Shown here: positions 34,575 through 47,171 of the stretch, piece after piece
Layout of the letters: the number at the start of each line of letters is the position of its first letter
How positions within the stretch are numbered: position 1 is the stretch's first letter
From: JABDOU01 sp041567895
GTDB lineage: Bacteria > Actinomycetota > Acidimicrobiia > Spongiisociales > SHLN01
Assembly: GCA_041567895.1 (NCBI GenBank)
Contig: JBFGAX010000001.1
Coordinates: 1-64,000 of the forward strand
Length of the DNA stretch: 64,000 nt
Direction of reading: 5' to 3'
Position numbers and translations under genes: made by a program
Notes under the pieces: model-generated
Told to the model about the DNA's origin: nothing
The model's input: only the letters and a program-made list of their open reading frames with translations
Databases searched by the model: none

Positions 34575-35417
34575 TTATTGCATCCGAAACTTGGGGAGAA
34601 CCCGGAGTATAGAGCGCAGCTCCTCTGCGGCACGTTCTACGTCGTCGTTGACGACGGTGAAATCAAAAAAGGGCACCTCCTCCAGTTCCCTTCGCGCCGT
34701 GTCGAGGCGCTCGCCAACATTGGTTGTGTCACCTCGTCCTTTGAGTCGCTGTTCCAGCTCTTCGACGCTCGGGGGAAGGATGAATACGAGCACCGCCTCG
34801 GGCATCGCGGTCTTTACCTGCCGGGCTCCCTGGACTTCGATTTCGAGCACGACGTCTCGACCCGCTTGCAAGTGTTGTTCGACCGCCGCACGCGGCGTAC
34901 CGTAGAGGTTGCCTGCGTACTCCGCCCACTCGAGCAGGCGATCTTCCTCGATCCATTCCTTGAATTCTTCTTCACTGAGAAAGAAGTAGTCACGGCCGTC
35001 TTTTTCGCCGGGACGCATCTGCCTCGTCGTAGCTGAGACCGAGAGGTGAAACGTCGTCAGCTCGGCGAGAGCTCGAATCACCGTTCCCTTTCCTACTCCA
35101 CTCGGCCCGGAGACCACGATCAACCGCCCGCGTGCCAACTCGAGAAGTGCCTTGCGGGCTTCAGGCCGGAGATCCGCGATTCGGACGGTCTCGTCGACCC
35201 CCAGATCCTGAAGGCAGGAAAACGTTTTGACCTTTCCCACGCCTGGTATGACCCACATGAGTGATGCCACTTTCGATGCGCCCAGCGTCGAATCGTCTAC
35301 CGCCTGGTCGAATAGTTCCTCGAGGGTCATCGATCTCGTGCGGAGAGCCTCTCGGGCGTGCCTGCGTGCGTCCCGGAAGCGTGCAGCATGGTCGAGCACG
35401 TCATCGCGATCAGCCAC
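34575..35417 (-). CDS. gmk: fusion of actinobacterial IHF (mIHF) with guanylate kinase
   Basis: A single uninterrupted frame encodes two proteins that are separate neighbours in mycobacteria. Residues 1-96 match mIHF: an Arg/Ala-rich helix (ARFRDARRHAREALRTR), TLEELFDQAVDDSTLGASKV, the helix-two-turn-helix IPGVGKVKT, and a terminal RPEARKALLEL. Guanylate kinase starts at once, with RLIVVSGPSGVGKGT (P-loop 104-111). It continues with SVSATTRQMRPGEKDGRDYFF, LEWAEYAGNLYGTP and the lid region, and ends at residue 280. No stop or gap separates the parts. I start at GTG 35417: CGGAG lies seven bases upstream and homology begins there. It overlaps pyrF by 8 bp. Internal initiation at a TTG near the junction cannot be excluded. 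Confidence 0.9.
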   Translation of the reverse strand: MADRDDVLDHAARFRDARRHAREALRTRSMTLEELFDQAVDDSTLGASKVASLMWVIPGVGKVKTFSCLQDLGVDETVRIADLRPEARKALLELARGRLIVVSGPSGVGKGTVIRALAELTTFHLSVSATTRQMRPGEKDGRDYFFLSEEEFKEWIEEDRLLEWAEYAGNLYGTPRAAVEQHLQAGRDVVLEIEVQGARQVKTAMPEAVLVFILPPSVEELEQRLKGRGDTTNVGERLDTARRELEEVPFFDFTVVNDDVERAAEELRSILRVLPKFRMQ

Positions 35418-36120
35418 GCGATACTCCGGCGATCTCCTCGTTGATACGTACAGCGGCCTCGAGCGGGTCTGTGGAGGCAGTGATAGGGCGCCCGACCACC
35501 AGATAATCGGCGCCGCGTGCAACGGCTTCGGATGGTGTCGCCGAGCGGCGCTGGTCTGCAGGTTCGCTTGCAGCGGGGCGAATGCCGGGCGTCACCTTGA
35601 CCAGTTCGGGAGCAACGTCAGCGACCACTCCGAGTTCCGGGACTCCGCAAACAACACCTTCGACCCCTGCCGCGGCTGCCGCGCGAGAAAGTCGTGAAAC
35701 CAGCTTCCCGGGCGTTGTCCCTGGGGAGATCCTCTCTACGTCATCCGGTTCGAGGCTGGTGAGGACCGTGACCGCCAGGATTCCGACATCGCCACCGCCC
35801 GCGCCCGACCTCATACCTTCGTTGGCGGCCTCCATCATCGTCCGACCCCCGGATGCGTGGACCGTCAACCATCGTGCGCCGTAGTGACCGACCCGCCTGG
35901 CCGCCGCCTCGACCTGGGATGGAATGTCGTGAAGTTTGGCGTCGACGAATACGGGGAGGCCAAGACGCGCCAGGGCCGCAGTGGTAGCAGGTCCAGGTCC
36001 CATCAAGAGCCCCAGGCCGATCTTGAAACCGGCGACATGATCCTTGAGTCGTTGGGCGGTTGTCACGGCTTCGTCCGCGCTGGGTAGATCGAGCGCCAAC
36101 AGGATGCGACTCGCTACCAC
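35410..36120 (-). CDS. pyrF: orotidine 5'-phosphate decarboxylase
   Basis: Last step of UMP synthesis. A TIM-barrel enzyme of 236 residues with ILLALDLPSADEA, GFKIGLGLLMG, the catalytic VFVDAKLHDIP, and the phosphate-binding VTPGIRP and DYLVVGRPIT. I start at GTG 36120, which overlaps the pyrD stop and fits the family. A longer frame to 36177 lacks homology. Final pyr gene before the mIHF-gmk fusion. Confidence 0.95.
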   Translation of the reverse strand: MVASRILLALDLPSADEAVTTAQRLKDHVAGFKIGLGLLMGPGPATTAALARLGLPVFVDAKLHDIPSQVEAAARRVGHYGARWLTVHASGGRTMMEAANEGMRSGAGGGDVGILAVTVLTSLEPDDVERISPGTTPGKLVSRLSRAAAAAGVEGVVCGVPELGVVADVAPELVKVTPGIRPAASEPADQRRSATPSEAVARGADYLVVGRPITASTDPLEAAVRINEEIAGVSRG

Positions 36121-37018
36121 GGTGTGGCAGTTCCAACCAGGTCTGCGGGCGACGACTCGTTGTTGTGTCGCAACCAACGGTTCAGTTCCTTGATGATTCG
36201 TTTACCGGCGCGTGGCTCGGCAAAATGCGTCGAGCCGATCTGAACCGCAGACGCACCTGCCATGAGGTACTCCACAACATCCCGACCGGAACGAACACCG
36301 CCACAACCCACGATCGGAAACCCGGGCAGCGATTGATGCACTTCCCAGACACAACGCAATGCAATCGGCTTCAGACCGACTCCTGAATAGCCGCCGACAC
36401 CGCCGGAAAGCAGGGGCTTTCGAGTGTCGATGTCGACCCCGAATCCCCAGGCTGTATTCGTGAGAACCACCCAGTCAGCTCCTGCGTCCTGAACGGCCGC
36501 TGCCACCCGCACGATGTCTTCGCTGTTGGGTGACAGTTTGGCGCCGATCGGTTTGCTGGTTGCGGCCCTGACCTCGGAGATGACCTTGGCCGATGCGTCA
36601 GGGCTCAGCGCGAACATTTCATGATCCAGATTTGGGCAAGCGAGGTTGACCTCAACGGCACCCACGGCGGCCACGCCATCGATGGCAGCCGCGACCTGGG
36701 CGAACTCGGCAACTGTATGCCCGACTGCCGAGGCCCACACGTCAACGTCCAGGTCAGCAAGTGATGGGGCGAACTCTTGCAGCCAGGCTTCGACACCCGG
36801 GTTTTGGATGCCGATGCCGTTCAACATCGACGCACCCACCGGTGCCATCCGTGGCGGCGTTCTTCCGTCCCATGCCACCGGGGAGACTGACTTTGCCACT
36901 GCTGCGCCATAAGGCCGGAGCGATGCAACTTCGGCGAATTCGACGACCGATCCGACGGTTCCCGACGCTGCTATCAGAGGGGTTCGGAGGTCCTTGTCGC
37001 CGAGTTTGACGGCCAAAT

Positions 37019-37022
<4 letters not shown>
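36114..37022 (-). CDS. pyrD: dihydroorotate dehydrogenase, class 1
   Basis: Oxidises dihydroorotate to orotate. The 302-residue protein is the cytosolic class 1 type: AASGTVGSVVEFAEV, MLNGIGIQNPG, the catalytic cysteine in VNLACPNLD, and IVGCGGVRSGRD. A catalytic Cys (not Ser) and no membrane extension exclude class 2. It most resembles the 1B subtype, which normally pairs with the PyrK electron-transfer subunit, but no pyrK is present in this operon. Start GTG 37022 overlaps the carB stop (GTGA). Confidence 0.93.
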
Positions 37023-40260
<3,238 letters not shown>

Positions 40261-40261
<1 letters not shown>

Positions 40262-41412
40262 CAGCGCAGCTCCATGGCCGATACAAACTGGTCGAAGAGA
40301 CCGGCCGCGTCATGTGGTCCTGGTGCGGCTTCGGGGTGGTACTGAACTCCGAATGCAGGAACATCGAGACAGGCGAATCCTTCGATGGTTCCGTCGTTGA
40401 GATTCTGATGAGTGGACGCAACAACCCCGAACTCGGATGAGACCCGGGCAGGAACCAGATCAGGTGTCGGCACTCCGGATCTGGCCGGCGCAGAGTCGTC
40501 GGTGAGCGACCACAAATCGACGGCGAATCCGTGATTCTGAGCCGTGATTGCAACCCTCCCGGTTTCCAGGTTCCGCACCGGATGGTTTCCGCCGTGATGT
40601 CCGAATCCAAGCTTGTACGTGCGTGCGCCCAATGCCAAACCCAGAACTTGCAAGCCGAGGCATATTCCGAAAACGGGCACCTGCCCGAGGAGACCCCGTA
40701 CCGCCTCAACCGGAGCGTTCAGCGGTTCGGGGTCTCCGGGACCGTTACTGACGAATACTCCGGTTGGGTGGAGTGCGAGAATCTCGCCGGCCGTAGTAGC
40801 TGCAGGGACCACGTGGACTTCGTTTCCGCGCCGGACGAGTTGGGAGATGATGTCACGCTTGATGCCGAGGTCGATCGCAACCACCCTTCCGACAGGAGGC
40901 TCGGTAGGTGAGACCACATAGGGCTCCAGTGTGCTGACGCCTGTGGCGAGGTCGCACCCTTCCATCCGGGGGGCGTTGGCAGCAATCTCGACTAGCTCAG
41001 CCCTGTCGCAATCGACTCCAACGGCGACCGGCATGGCTCCCCGGTCACGCAGATGCCGGGTGAGACGACGGGTATCGATACCGCCAATCCCCACAATGAC
41101 GTGTCGATTGAGATAGTCGCCAAGGCCACCTTCGGCTCTCCAATTCGAGTGGAGCCGAGCCATCGATCGCATCACAAACGCAGACGCATGAGGCGCTTCG
41201 GCCTGCTGGTCGGCATCGGTGACACCGTAGTTTCCGATGTGGGAGGCGGTCATGACGACAACCTGGCCTGCGTACGACGGATCGCTCAGAATCTCCTGAT
41301 ACCCGGTCATGGATGTGTTGAACACGGCTTCGCCAGTTGCCACACCCTCGACTCCAACCGATTCGCCGACGAACTCGAGCCCGTCGGCTGTGACAAGCAC
41401 CGCAGGCTTCAT
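40261..41412 (-). CDS. carA: carbamoyl phosphate synthase small subunit
   Basis: The glutamine amidotransferase subunit, 383 residues. The N-terminal domain opens with LVTADGLEFVGESVG. The class I amidotransferase domain has the nucleophile in FGICLGLQVLG (ICLGHQ in most homologues) and the His-Glu pair in YHPEAAPGP. ATG 41412 follows GGGAGG. A 91-bp gap separates it from pyrC, the longest gap within the pyr operon. Confidence 0.97.
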
Positions 41413-41503
41413 CGAGCCTCCCCCACCGTGATGGCACCGATGCCTGGTTGCACCCTCGCGACACGCTGAGAGGCCCGCATGGCAGTAGCAGATCGATCAT
41501 GAT

Positions 41504-42781
41504 TCATAGCAGCCGGCCTTCCGAAGATGTGGTTCGACCCATCGAGACTGTGAGCATCACTTTTCCGGTGAGCGTCAACCCGGTGTAGGGAGCGTTTGCG
41601 GATTTTGAGGCATAGTCACCCGGGGTCCATCTGGCAGTGGGGTCGAAGACGACGAGGTTTGCAAGTTCACCTTCCGTCGGACCCCGGCCTTGATTGGGCA
41701 TCCGTGCGATACTCGCCGGACCTGTCGACATCCACGAGAAGAGTTGCAGAGCTTCGGGCTGTAGAACTGTATTCACCACTGCAGCGGCTGTCTCCAAGCC
41801 GATCACACCGTTGGCAGCTTCTTCGAAAGGGACCTCTTTGTCAGCAGCAACATGCGGTGCGTGATCGGTGGCGACAACGTCGATGACGCCCCTTCGCAGC
41901 CCTTCGATGAGCGCCTGGCGATCAGCTTCGGTGCGGAGCGGAGGATGCATCTTGAAAACCGGATCGGTACCGGCCTCGATTTCTTTTTCGGTGAACATCA
42001 GATGGTGGGGCGTAACTTCAGCCGTGACCTGGACCCCGCGCAACCGGGCGTCTGCGATCAGTTCGACAGACCTTGCTGAGGAAAGATGTTGGAAGTGAAC
42101 GGGACGATCGGTCATCTCGGAAAGTGCAATATCGCGGGCGACGACAATGTCCTCGGAGGATGGAGGAATTCCTCGGATTCCCAACAGGGATGAAACAGAT
42201 CCTTCGTGCATGTGTCCGCCCCTCGACAGGCCTTTGTCTTCACAGTGTTGGGATACGACTCCGCCGAGGTCGCCGATGTACTCGAGCGCCCGGCGCATGA
42301 TGCCGCTGTCGGCGACGGGATCACCATCGTCGGTGAACAGACGGCAACCTGCTTCCCACAGGTCATCGAGGTGGCTCAGTTCATGACCCTGTCGTCCCAG
42401 TGTCACTGCTCCCGCCGGCTGGACCTCGACCAACCCGACCTCGCGTCCACGGGCCGCGACGAGCCGGGCGATGTGGCCCGAATCGATCGCAGGCATCGTG
42501 TTCGGCATCGCTACCACCGCTGTATACCCACCCCGCGCAGCGGCTTGCGAGCCGGTCTGGATGTCTTCTTTGTACTCGTGACCCGGTTCTCGAAGATGCG
42601 TGTGGATATCGACGAATCCGGGACCGATCCAACACCCTGTGACATCGATCTCGGGGTGCACGGCGTCGTTCGCGAGGTTCGCACCGACCGACACCACTCT
42701 GCCACCTTCGATCGAGATGTCGACGGTTTCCAGGCCATTTTGTGACAACACCTGGCCTCCCCGGAGCAAAAGATCAGTCAT
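41504..42781 (-). CDS. pyrC: dihydroorotase
   Basis: Cyclises carbamoyl aspartate to dihydroorotate. A class I amidohydrolase of 425 residues with the zinc motif DIHTHLREPGHEYKED, SQHCEDKGLSRGG, VTPHHLMFTE and the catalytic VATDHAPH. ATG 42781 (MTDLLLRGGQ) overlaps the pyrB stop by 8 bp. A GTG three codons upstream is an alternative. Confidence 0.96.
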   Translation of the reverse strand: MTDLLLRGGQVLSQNGLETVDISIEGGRVVSVGANLANDAVHPEIDVTGCWIGPGFVDIHTHLREPGHEYKEDIQTGSQAAARGGYTAVVAMPNTMPAIDSGHIARLVAARGREVGLVEVQPAGAVTLGRQGHELSHLDDLWEAGCRLFTDDGDPVADSGIMRRALEYIGDLGGVVSQHCEDKGLSRGGHMHEGSVSSLLGIRGIPPSSEDIVVARDIALSEMTDRPVHFQHLSSARSVELIADARLRGVQVTAEVTPHHLMFTEKEIEAGTDPVFKMHPPLRTEADRQALIEGLRRGVIDVVATDHAPHVAADKEVPFEEAANGVIGLETAAAVVNTVLQPEALQLFSWMSTGPASIARMPNQGRGPTEGELANLVVFDPTARWTPGDYASKSANAPYTGLTLTGKVMLTVSMGRTTSSEGRLL

Positions 42782-43688
42782 GGTCGGCACCGGCGAGCGT
42801 CATCATCACGGCCATCCGAACCGCTACGCCATTTCGCACCTGGCTGAGGACGAGTGATCGATCTGCCTCGGCAACACCGTGGGCGATCTCGACTCCTCGA
42901 TTCATGGGCCCGGGATGCAACACGACCGAGTCTCCAGACATGCGGGCATATCGCGCATCCGTGAGCCCAAAACGGCTCACATACTCGGGGAGCGATGGAA
43001 CAACCTGATCGCCACCGCGCTCTGCCTGGATCCGCAGGAGATACAGGACATCCGTCGACTCGATGATGTCGTCGATGTGGTGCGCCACCCTGACAGGCCA
43101 ATCGTCGAGGGTAGGCGGGAGCAGGGTCGGCGGTGCCACGAGTGTCACCTCGGCACCAAGAGCCGTCATTGCGAACACGTTGGAACGCGCAACCCTGCTG
43201 TGTCTGATGTCTCCCACAATCGCAACCGCCAACCCGTCCAATTTGCCGAAACGTTTGCGCAAGGTCAAGGCATCGAGAAGCGCTTGTGTCGGATGCTGGT
43301 TGGTACCGTCTCCGGCATTGATGACCGGGACATCGACCCATTCGCTGATGCGATGCGCAGCACCAACGGCATGATGCCTGACAACCATCAGATCGGCTCC
43401 AAGAGCCTCCAGCGTGAGTGCCGTATCGCGCAAGCTCTCACCCTTGGTCATTGAGGACCCTTGCGATCCGAAGGTCATCGTGTCCGCAGAAAGCGCCTTG
43501 GCAGCTCTTTCGAAGCTCAGTCGCGTGCGGGTGGAGTTCTCAAAGAACAACAATCCAACGGTCTTGCCACGCAGCGTCGGTACTTTCGGAATCGGCCGCT
43601 CGAGCACCTCGGCCATCTCGTCCGCCATGTTCAGGATCCACGTCAACTCGGTTGCCGTCAGATGCTCCGTCGAGAGCAAGTGCCTCAT
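42774..43688 (-). CDS. pyrB: aspartate carbamoyltransferase catalytic subunit
   Basis: Commits carbamoyl phosphate to pyrimidine synthesis. In 304 residues: the carbamoyl phosphate motif ENSTRTRLSFERA, MVVRHHAVGAAHRI, NAGDGTNQHPTQALLDALT and VLHPGPMNRGVEI. ATG 43688 overlaps the pyrR stop as ATGA, so the two are translationally coupled. No pyrI regulatory subunit is present, as usual in operons of this kind. Confidence 0.97.
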   Translation of the reverse strand: MRHLLSTEHLTATELTWILNMADEMAEVLERPIPKVPTLRGKTVGLLFFENSTRTRLSFERAAKALSADTMTFGSQGSSMTKGESLRDTALTLEALGADLMVVRHHAVGAAHRISEWVDVPVINAGDGTNQHPTQALLDALTLRKRFGKLDGLAVAIVGDIRHSRVARSNVFAMTALGAEVTLVAPPTLLPPTLDDWPVRVAHHIDDIIESTDVLYLLRIQAERGGDQVVPSLPEYVSRFGLTDARYARMSGDSVVLHPGPMNRGVEIAHGVAEADRSLVLSQVRNGVAVRMAVMMTLAGADHD

Positions 43689-44287
43689 GCCAACCGCTCC
43701 AACCACACGCCCTCGGTTCCGTCGATTTCCTCGAGCTGGACTGTCACCCGCTCATCTATCGCCGTTGGAAGGTTCTTGCCAACGTAATCCGCTCGAATTG
43801 GCAGCTGCCGATGACCTCGATCAACCAGAACCGCCAATTGGACATGGGAGGGTCGGCCCAGGTCGGCAAGCGCATCGAGAGCAGCCCTGATCGTTCGGCC
43901 GGTGAACAGCACATCGTCAACGAGGATCACGGTCCGGCCATCCAGGCCTACCGGCACCTCTGTGGGACCAAGCCGGGTCGTCGGACGATGATCGAGATCG
44001 TCTCGGTACATACCCACATCCACCGATCCCACCGGTACCTCCGTGTCGCCGGATTCACGTATCGCGAAAGCGATGCGATGCGCCAGAGGCACCCCTCGTG
44101 TTGGGATTCCCAAAATCACCACTTGATCGAGATGGCGATGTTGTTCCCGAATCTCGTGTGAGATCCTCCGCAAGGCGCGTTGGATGTCATCATCGGTGAG
44201 CAAAAGCGGACTCGGGCCGGTATGAGCCGGTTTCTGAGCCCCTTTCTGGGCCGTCTGATGAGCCGTTTCGAGGCCGGGTTCGATCAC
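43685..44287 (-). CDS. pyrR: pyrimidine operon regulator PyrR
   Basis: An RNA-binding regulator with uracil phosphoribosyltransferase fold, 200 residues. The PRPP-binding signature is VILVDDVLFTGRTIRAAL, and the basic RNA-facing segments are RRISHEIREQH and YRDDLDHRPTTR. The N-terminal ~25 residues are a non-conserved extension. The GTG start at 44287 has AAAGGA upstream, and that ribosome binding site is part of the PyrR-binding hairpin. First gene of the pyr operon. Confidence 0.95.
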   Translation of the reverse strand: MIEPGLETAHQTAQKGAQKPAHTGPSPLLLTDDDIQRALRRISHEIREQHRHLDQVVILGIPTRGVPLAHRIAFAIRESGDTEVPVGSVDVGMYRDDLDHRPTTRLGPTEVPVGLDGRTVILVDDVLFTGRTIRAALDALADLGRPSHVQLAVLVDRGHRQLPIRADYVGKNLPTAIDERVTVQLEEIDGTEGVWLERLA

Positions 44288-44292
44288 AGTTT

Positions 44293-44324
44293 CCTTTCCG
44301 GCCTCACAGGACCGGTCTTAAAGG
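44293..44324 (-). promoter_or_regulatory. PyrR-binding hairpin overlapping the pyrR ribosome binding site
   Basis: On the minus strand CCTTT pairs with AAAGG and CCGG with CCGG across an AAGA bulge. The terminal loop CTGTGA fits the CNGNGA hexaloop of PyrR-binding RNAs. The 3' arm AAAGG is the Shine-Dalgarno sequence of pyrR. UMP-loaded PyrR binding here would therefore block translation initiation of pyrR and of the coupled pyrB, as described for mycobacteria. No terminator alternative is visible. Confidence 0.8.
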
Positions 44325-44403
44325 TTCAGGCGAGATTAGCGAACGATCGCCTGCAATCTGGTACCCCCGCCCCTGGTCGCGAAAGATTTGAAAGCTGCGA
44401 CCC

Positions 44404-44757
44404 CTAAGGACGGGTAGAACGAGCGACTGCCGCGAGCACGCCGTTGACGAACGACCCCGATTGTTCGGTCGAGTACCGTTTTGCGAGCTCCACGGCCTCG
44501 TTGATGATGACGCCGGTTGGTATGTCAGGCCGTGATACCAATTCGAACACGGCCAAACGAAGTATCGATGCGTCGACCGAGGCCATGCGTTGTATCGACC
44601 AGTTGTTCGCAGCGCTCTCGATGAGACTGTCGATGTCTTGCTGTCGATCAAGCACGCCTTGAACCAGCTCGCCTACCCGTCCGTCCGGGATGTCGGCCGA
44701 ATTCCTCGTGTGCCGCTCGTACAACGCCAACAGCGCCTTCTCGCGTGGTTCGGTCAT
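44404..44757 (-). CDS. nusB: transcription antitermination factor NusB
   Basis: Binds boxA with NusE in rRNA antitermination. A compact all-helical protein of 117 residues (family usually 130-150) with REKALLALYE, NNWSIQRMASVDASILRLA and IINEAVELAKRYSTEQSGSFVNGVL. Start ATG 44757 overlaps the efp stop (ATGA). A boxA site is present in the rRNA leader of this same window. Confidence 0.94.
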   Translation of the reverse strand: MTEPREKALLALYERHTRNSADIPDGRVGELVQGVLDRQQDIDSLIESAANNWSIQRMASVDASILRLAVFELVSRPDIPTGVIINEAVELAKRYSTEQSGSFVNGVLAAVARSTRP

Positions 44758-45314
44758 GAGATGCGGGTCATGTACTCCCCGGTCCGGGTATCGACCTTGA
44801 TGGTGTCGCCAATGTTGACGAACAGCGGAGCCTGCACGACCAATCCGGTTGACAACGTGACGGGCTTCGTGGCCCCCGAGACTCGATCTCCTTTGACGCC
44901 GGGCTCTGTGTGCGTCACCTCTAACTCCACCGAAGCTGGAAGATCGACAGACAGTGGTATTCCGTCGTAAACCGGCAACTGCACCGTGGCACCGTCATCG
45001 AGGTACGGCACAGCGTCGCCGACCTGTTCGGCACTCAATGCGAACTGAGCGTACGTCTCGAGATCCATGAAATGGAAGTCGGCACCCGACCGGTACAAAA
45101 ACTGGTGATCACGCCGATCGATGACCGCTTGTTTGACATCCTCTCCCGCGCGAAACGTCTTGTCGACAACGGCGCCCGAATTGAGGTTCTTGAGTTTCAT
45201 TCGCACAAAAGCTTTCCCTTTTCCGGGCTTTACGTGCTGATAGTCGACGATCTGGAACAGACCCTCCGGGAGGTCCAGAGACTGCCCTGGCCGAACATCA
45301 TTGGTGGATGCCAT
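44754..45314 (-). CDS. efp: translation elongation factor EF-P
   Basis: Relieves ribosome stalling at polyproline. A three-domain protein of 186 residues with the tip loop HVKPGKGKAFVR carrying the lysine that is modified in some species, followed by TFRAGEDV and VELEVTHTEPGVKGD. ATG 45314 follows AAAGGA. No EpmA or other modification gene is nearby. Confidence 0.96.
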   Translation of the reverse strand: MASTNDVRPGQSLDLPEGLFQIVDYQHVKPGKGKAFVRMKLKNLNSGAVVDKTFRAGEDVKQAVIDRRDHQFLYRSGADFHFMDLETYAQFALSAEQVGDAVPYLDDGATVQLPVYDGIPLSVDLPASVELEVTHTEPGVKGDRVSGATKPVTLSTGLVVQAPLFVNIGDTIKVDTRTGEYMTRIS

Positions 45315-45358
45315 AGTTTCCTTTGAGAACCGGTTTGCGAGCCGGAGTGTAAAGCGTT

Positions 45359-47041
45359 CTAGATATGACGATTGACGGCGTTCATCACAGCTCGTAGCGA
45401 CGCAGTTGTGATGTCGGAATGCAAACCGACACCCCAGACCTCTTCATCGTCAACCCGCATCTCCAGGTACGTGACCGCCTCGGCATCTCTGCCCGTGCCC
45501 ATCGCATGTTCGTGATAGTCCATCACCCGCAGCGATATACCCAAGCGATCCTCAACGGCGGCAACGAATGCGTCCACGGCACCGTTGCCTTCGCCGACAA
45601 TCGTCCACTGTTCTCCGGATTCCTCTATGAGGGCTTCCACCGTTGTCCGGTCGTTTCCGCGAGCATTGTGCGAGCTGGTGTGCCGGATCAAGCGGTATTT
45701 GGCGTCGGGAGGGTTGACATACGTGCTACGGAATTCGGTCCATATCTCGTTCGGTTGGATCTCTCTTCCGGTTTCATCCGTGATCGATTGGATGACACGC
45801 ATGAAATCAATCTGCAGCCGCCTTGGCAGCTCCATCTTCTGCTCTGTCTTCAACACGTACGCCACACCGCCCTTGCCAGACTGGCTGTTGACGCGAATCA
45901 CGTCCTCGTACGATCGACCGAGATCTGCCGGGTCAAGTGGCAGGTACGGCACGTCCCACAGCGCCTCACCTCCGACAGCCGCATCCTCCTTCTCCTGGGC
46001 CTCGAATCCCTTCTTTATCGCATCCTGATGCGATCCCGAGAATGCGGTATAGACCAGATCACCCACGTACGGATGACGAGGATGGACCGGCAATTGATTG
46101 CAGTGTTCGGCCACCCTGCGTATCTCATTGATGTCGCTGAGGTCCAGGCCGGGATCGACCCCCTGGGTGAAGAGATTGAGAGCAAGGGTCACGACATCGA
46201 CGTTTCCGGTTCGTTCGCCGTTTCCGAACAGCGTGCCTTCAACCCGGTCGGCGCCTGCCATCACTCCGAACTCGGCTGCGGCGACCGCCGTCCCCCGATC
46301 GTTGTGCGGGTGCACACTCAGGACAATCGCCTCACGCCGATCGAGATTCGTGTGCATCCATTCGATCATGTCGCCAAAGAGGTTGGCCGTCGACATCTCA
46401 ACTGTCGCCGGAAGGTTGATGATCACCTTGTCCGACGGTGTCGGCTCGAAGACATCCATGACCGCCTCACACACCTCTTTTGCGAACGGCAGTTCGGTAC
46501 CCGTGAAACTCTCCGGCGAGTATTCGTATCGAATGCGGGTGTCGCCCATCGCGGCTTCGAACTCCTTGCAGTGTTCAGCGCCCTTCACCGCGATATCGAC
46601 GATTCCGGCCTCGTCCAACCCGAAGACGACCCGTCGCTGCGTTGTCGACGTCGAGTTGTAGAGATGCATGATCCCCTCACGGGCTCCGACGAGGCTTTCG
46701 TATGACCGTTCGATGAGATCGCGCCGCGCCTGCGTCAACACCTGGATCGTTACATCGTCCGGGATGAGATCCTCTTCGATGATGAGGCGCACGAAATCAA
46801 AATCCGTCGCCGAAGCGGCAGGAAATCCAACTTCGATCTCCTTGAAGCCCAACGCGACGAGTGTCTGGAACATCATGAGCTTCCGCTCCGAGTCCATCGG
46901 ATCGATGAGCGCCTGATTGCCGTCTCGTAGATCAACACTGCACCAGATTGGTGACGTGGTGATGCGGGTATCGGGCCAGGTTCGATTACCCAGCTCGACG
47001 GAGGGGAAGGGTCTGTATTTGTGGACAGGCATGCGGTTCAT
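45359..47041 (-). CDS. leuA: 2-isopropylmalate synthase
   Basis: First committed step of leucine synthesis: acetyl-CoA plus 2-oxoisovalerate. The 560-residue protein has the catalytic HMGL-like barrel (WCSVDLRDGNQALIDPMD, SVHPHNDRGTAVAAAE) and a C-terminal regulatory LeuA dimer domain (about 430-560). It is of the long actinobacterial type. ATG 47041 follows GGGAG. The gene sits between aroB and efp, away from other leucine genes. The 130-bp gap upstream contains a 6-bp hairpin (47111-47128), but no Leu-rich leader peptide could be identified. Confidence 0.95.
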   Translation of the reverse strand: MNRMPVHKYRPFPSVELGNRTWPDTRITTSPIWCSVDLRDGNQALIDPMDSERKLMMFQTLVALGFKEIEVGFPAASATDFDFVRLIIEEDLIPDDVTIQVLTQARRDLIERSYESLVGAREGIMHLYNSTSTTQRRVVFGLDEAGIVDIAVKGAEHCKEFEAAMGDTRIRYEYSPESFTGTELPFAKEVCEAVMDVFEPTPSDKVIINLPATVEMSTANLFGDMIEWMHTNLDRREAIVLSVHPHNDRGTAVAAAEFGVMAGADRVEGTLFGNGERTGNVDVVTLALNLFTQGVDPGLDLSDINEIRRVAEHCNQLPVHPRHPYVGDLVYTAFSGSHQDAIKKGFEAQEKEDAAVGGEALWDVPYLPLDPADLGRSYEDVIRVNSQSGKGGVAYVLKTEQKMELPRRLQIDFMRVIQSITDETGREIQPNEIWTEFRSTYVNPPDAKYRLIRHTSSHNARGNDRTTVEALIEESGEQWTIVGEGNGAVDAFVAAVEDRLGISLRVMDYHEHAMGTGRDAEAVTYLEMRVDDEEVWGVGLHSDITTASLRAVMNAVNRHI

Positions 47042-47171
47042 CGGTGAACTCCCGGGAATTGCGACGTGACGTGTGAGCGGGTTCCGGCAGCGTTAGCGCG
47101 CCGGGCGCGTAAGTCGAAGAACCGACTTGTTGCGTGGAGAGTCGTCGTGCGTCGTCACAATGCGATTGAGC

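Noticed and set aside
47042..47171. Leucine leader peptide before leuA
   Set aside because: Short frames in this gap are not Leu-rich, and the hairpin at 47111-47128 is not followed by a T-tract.
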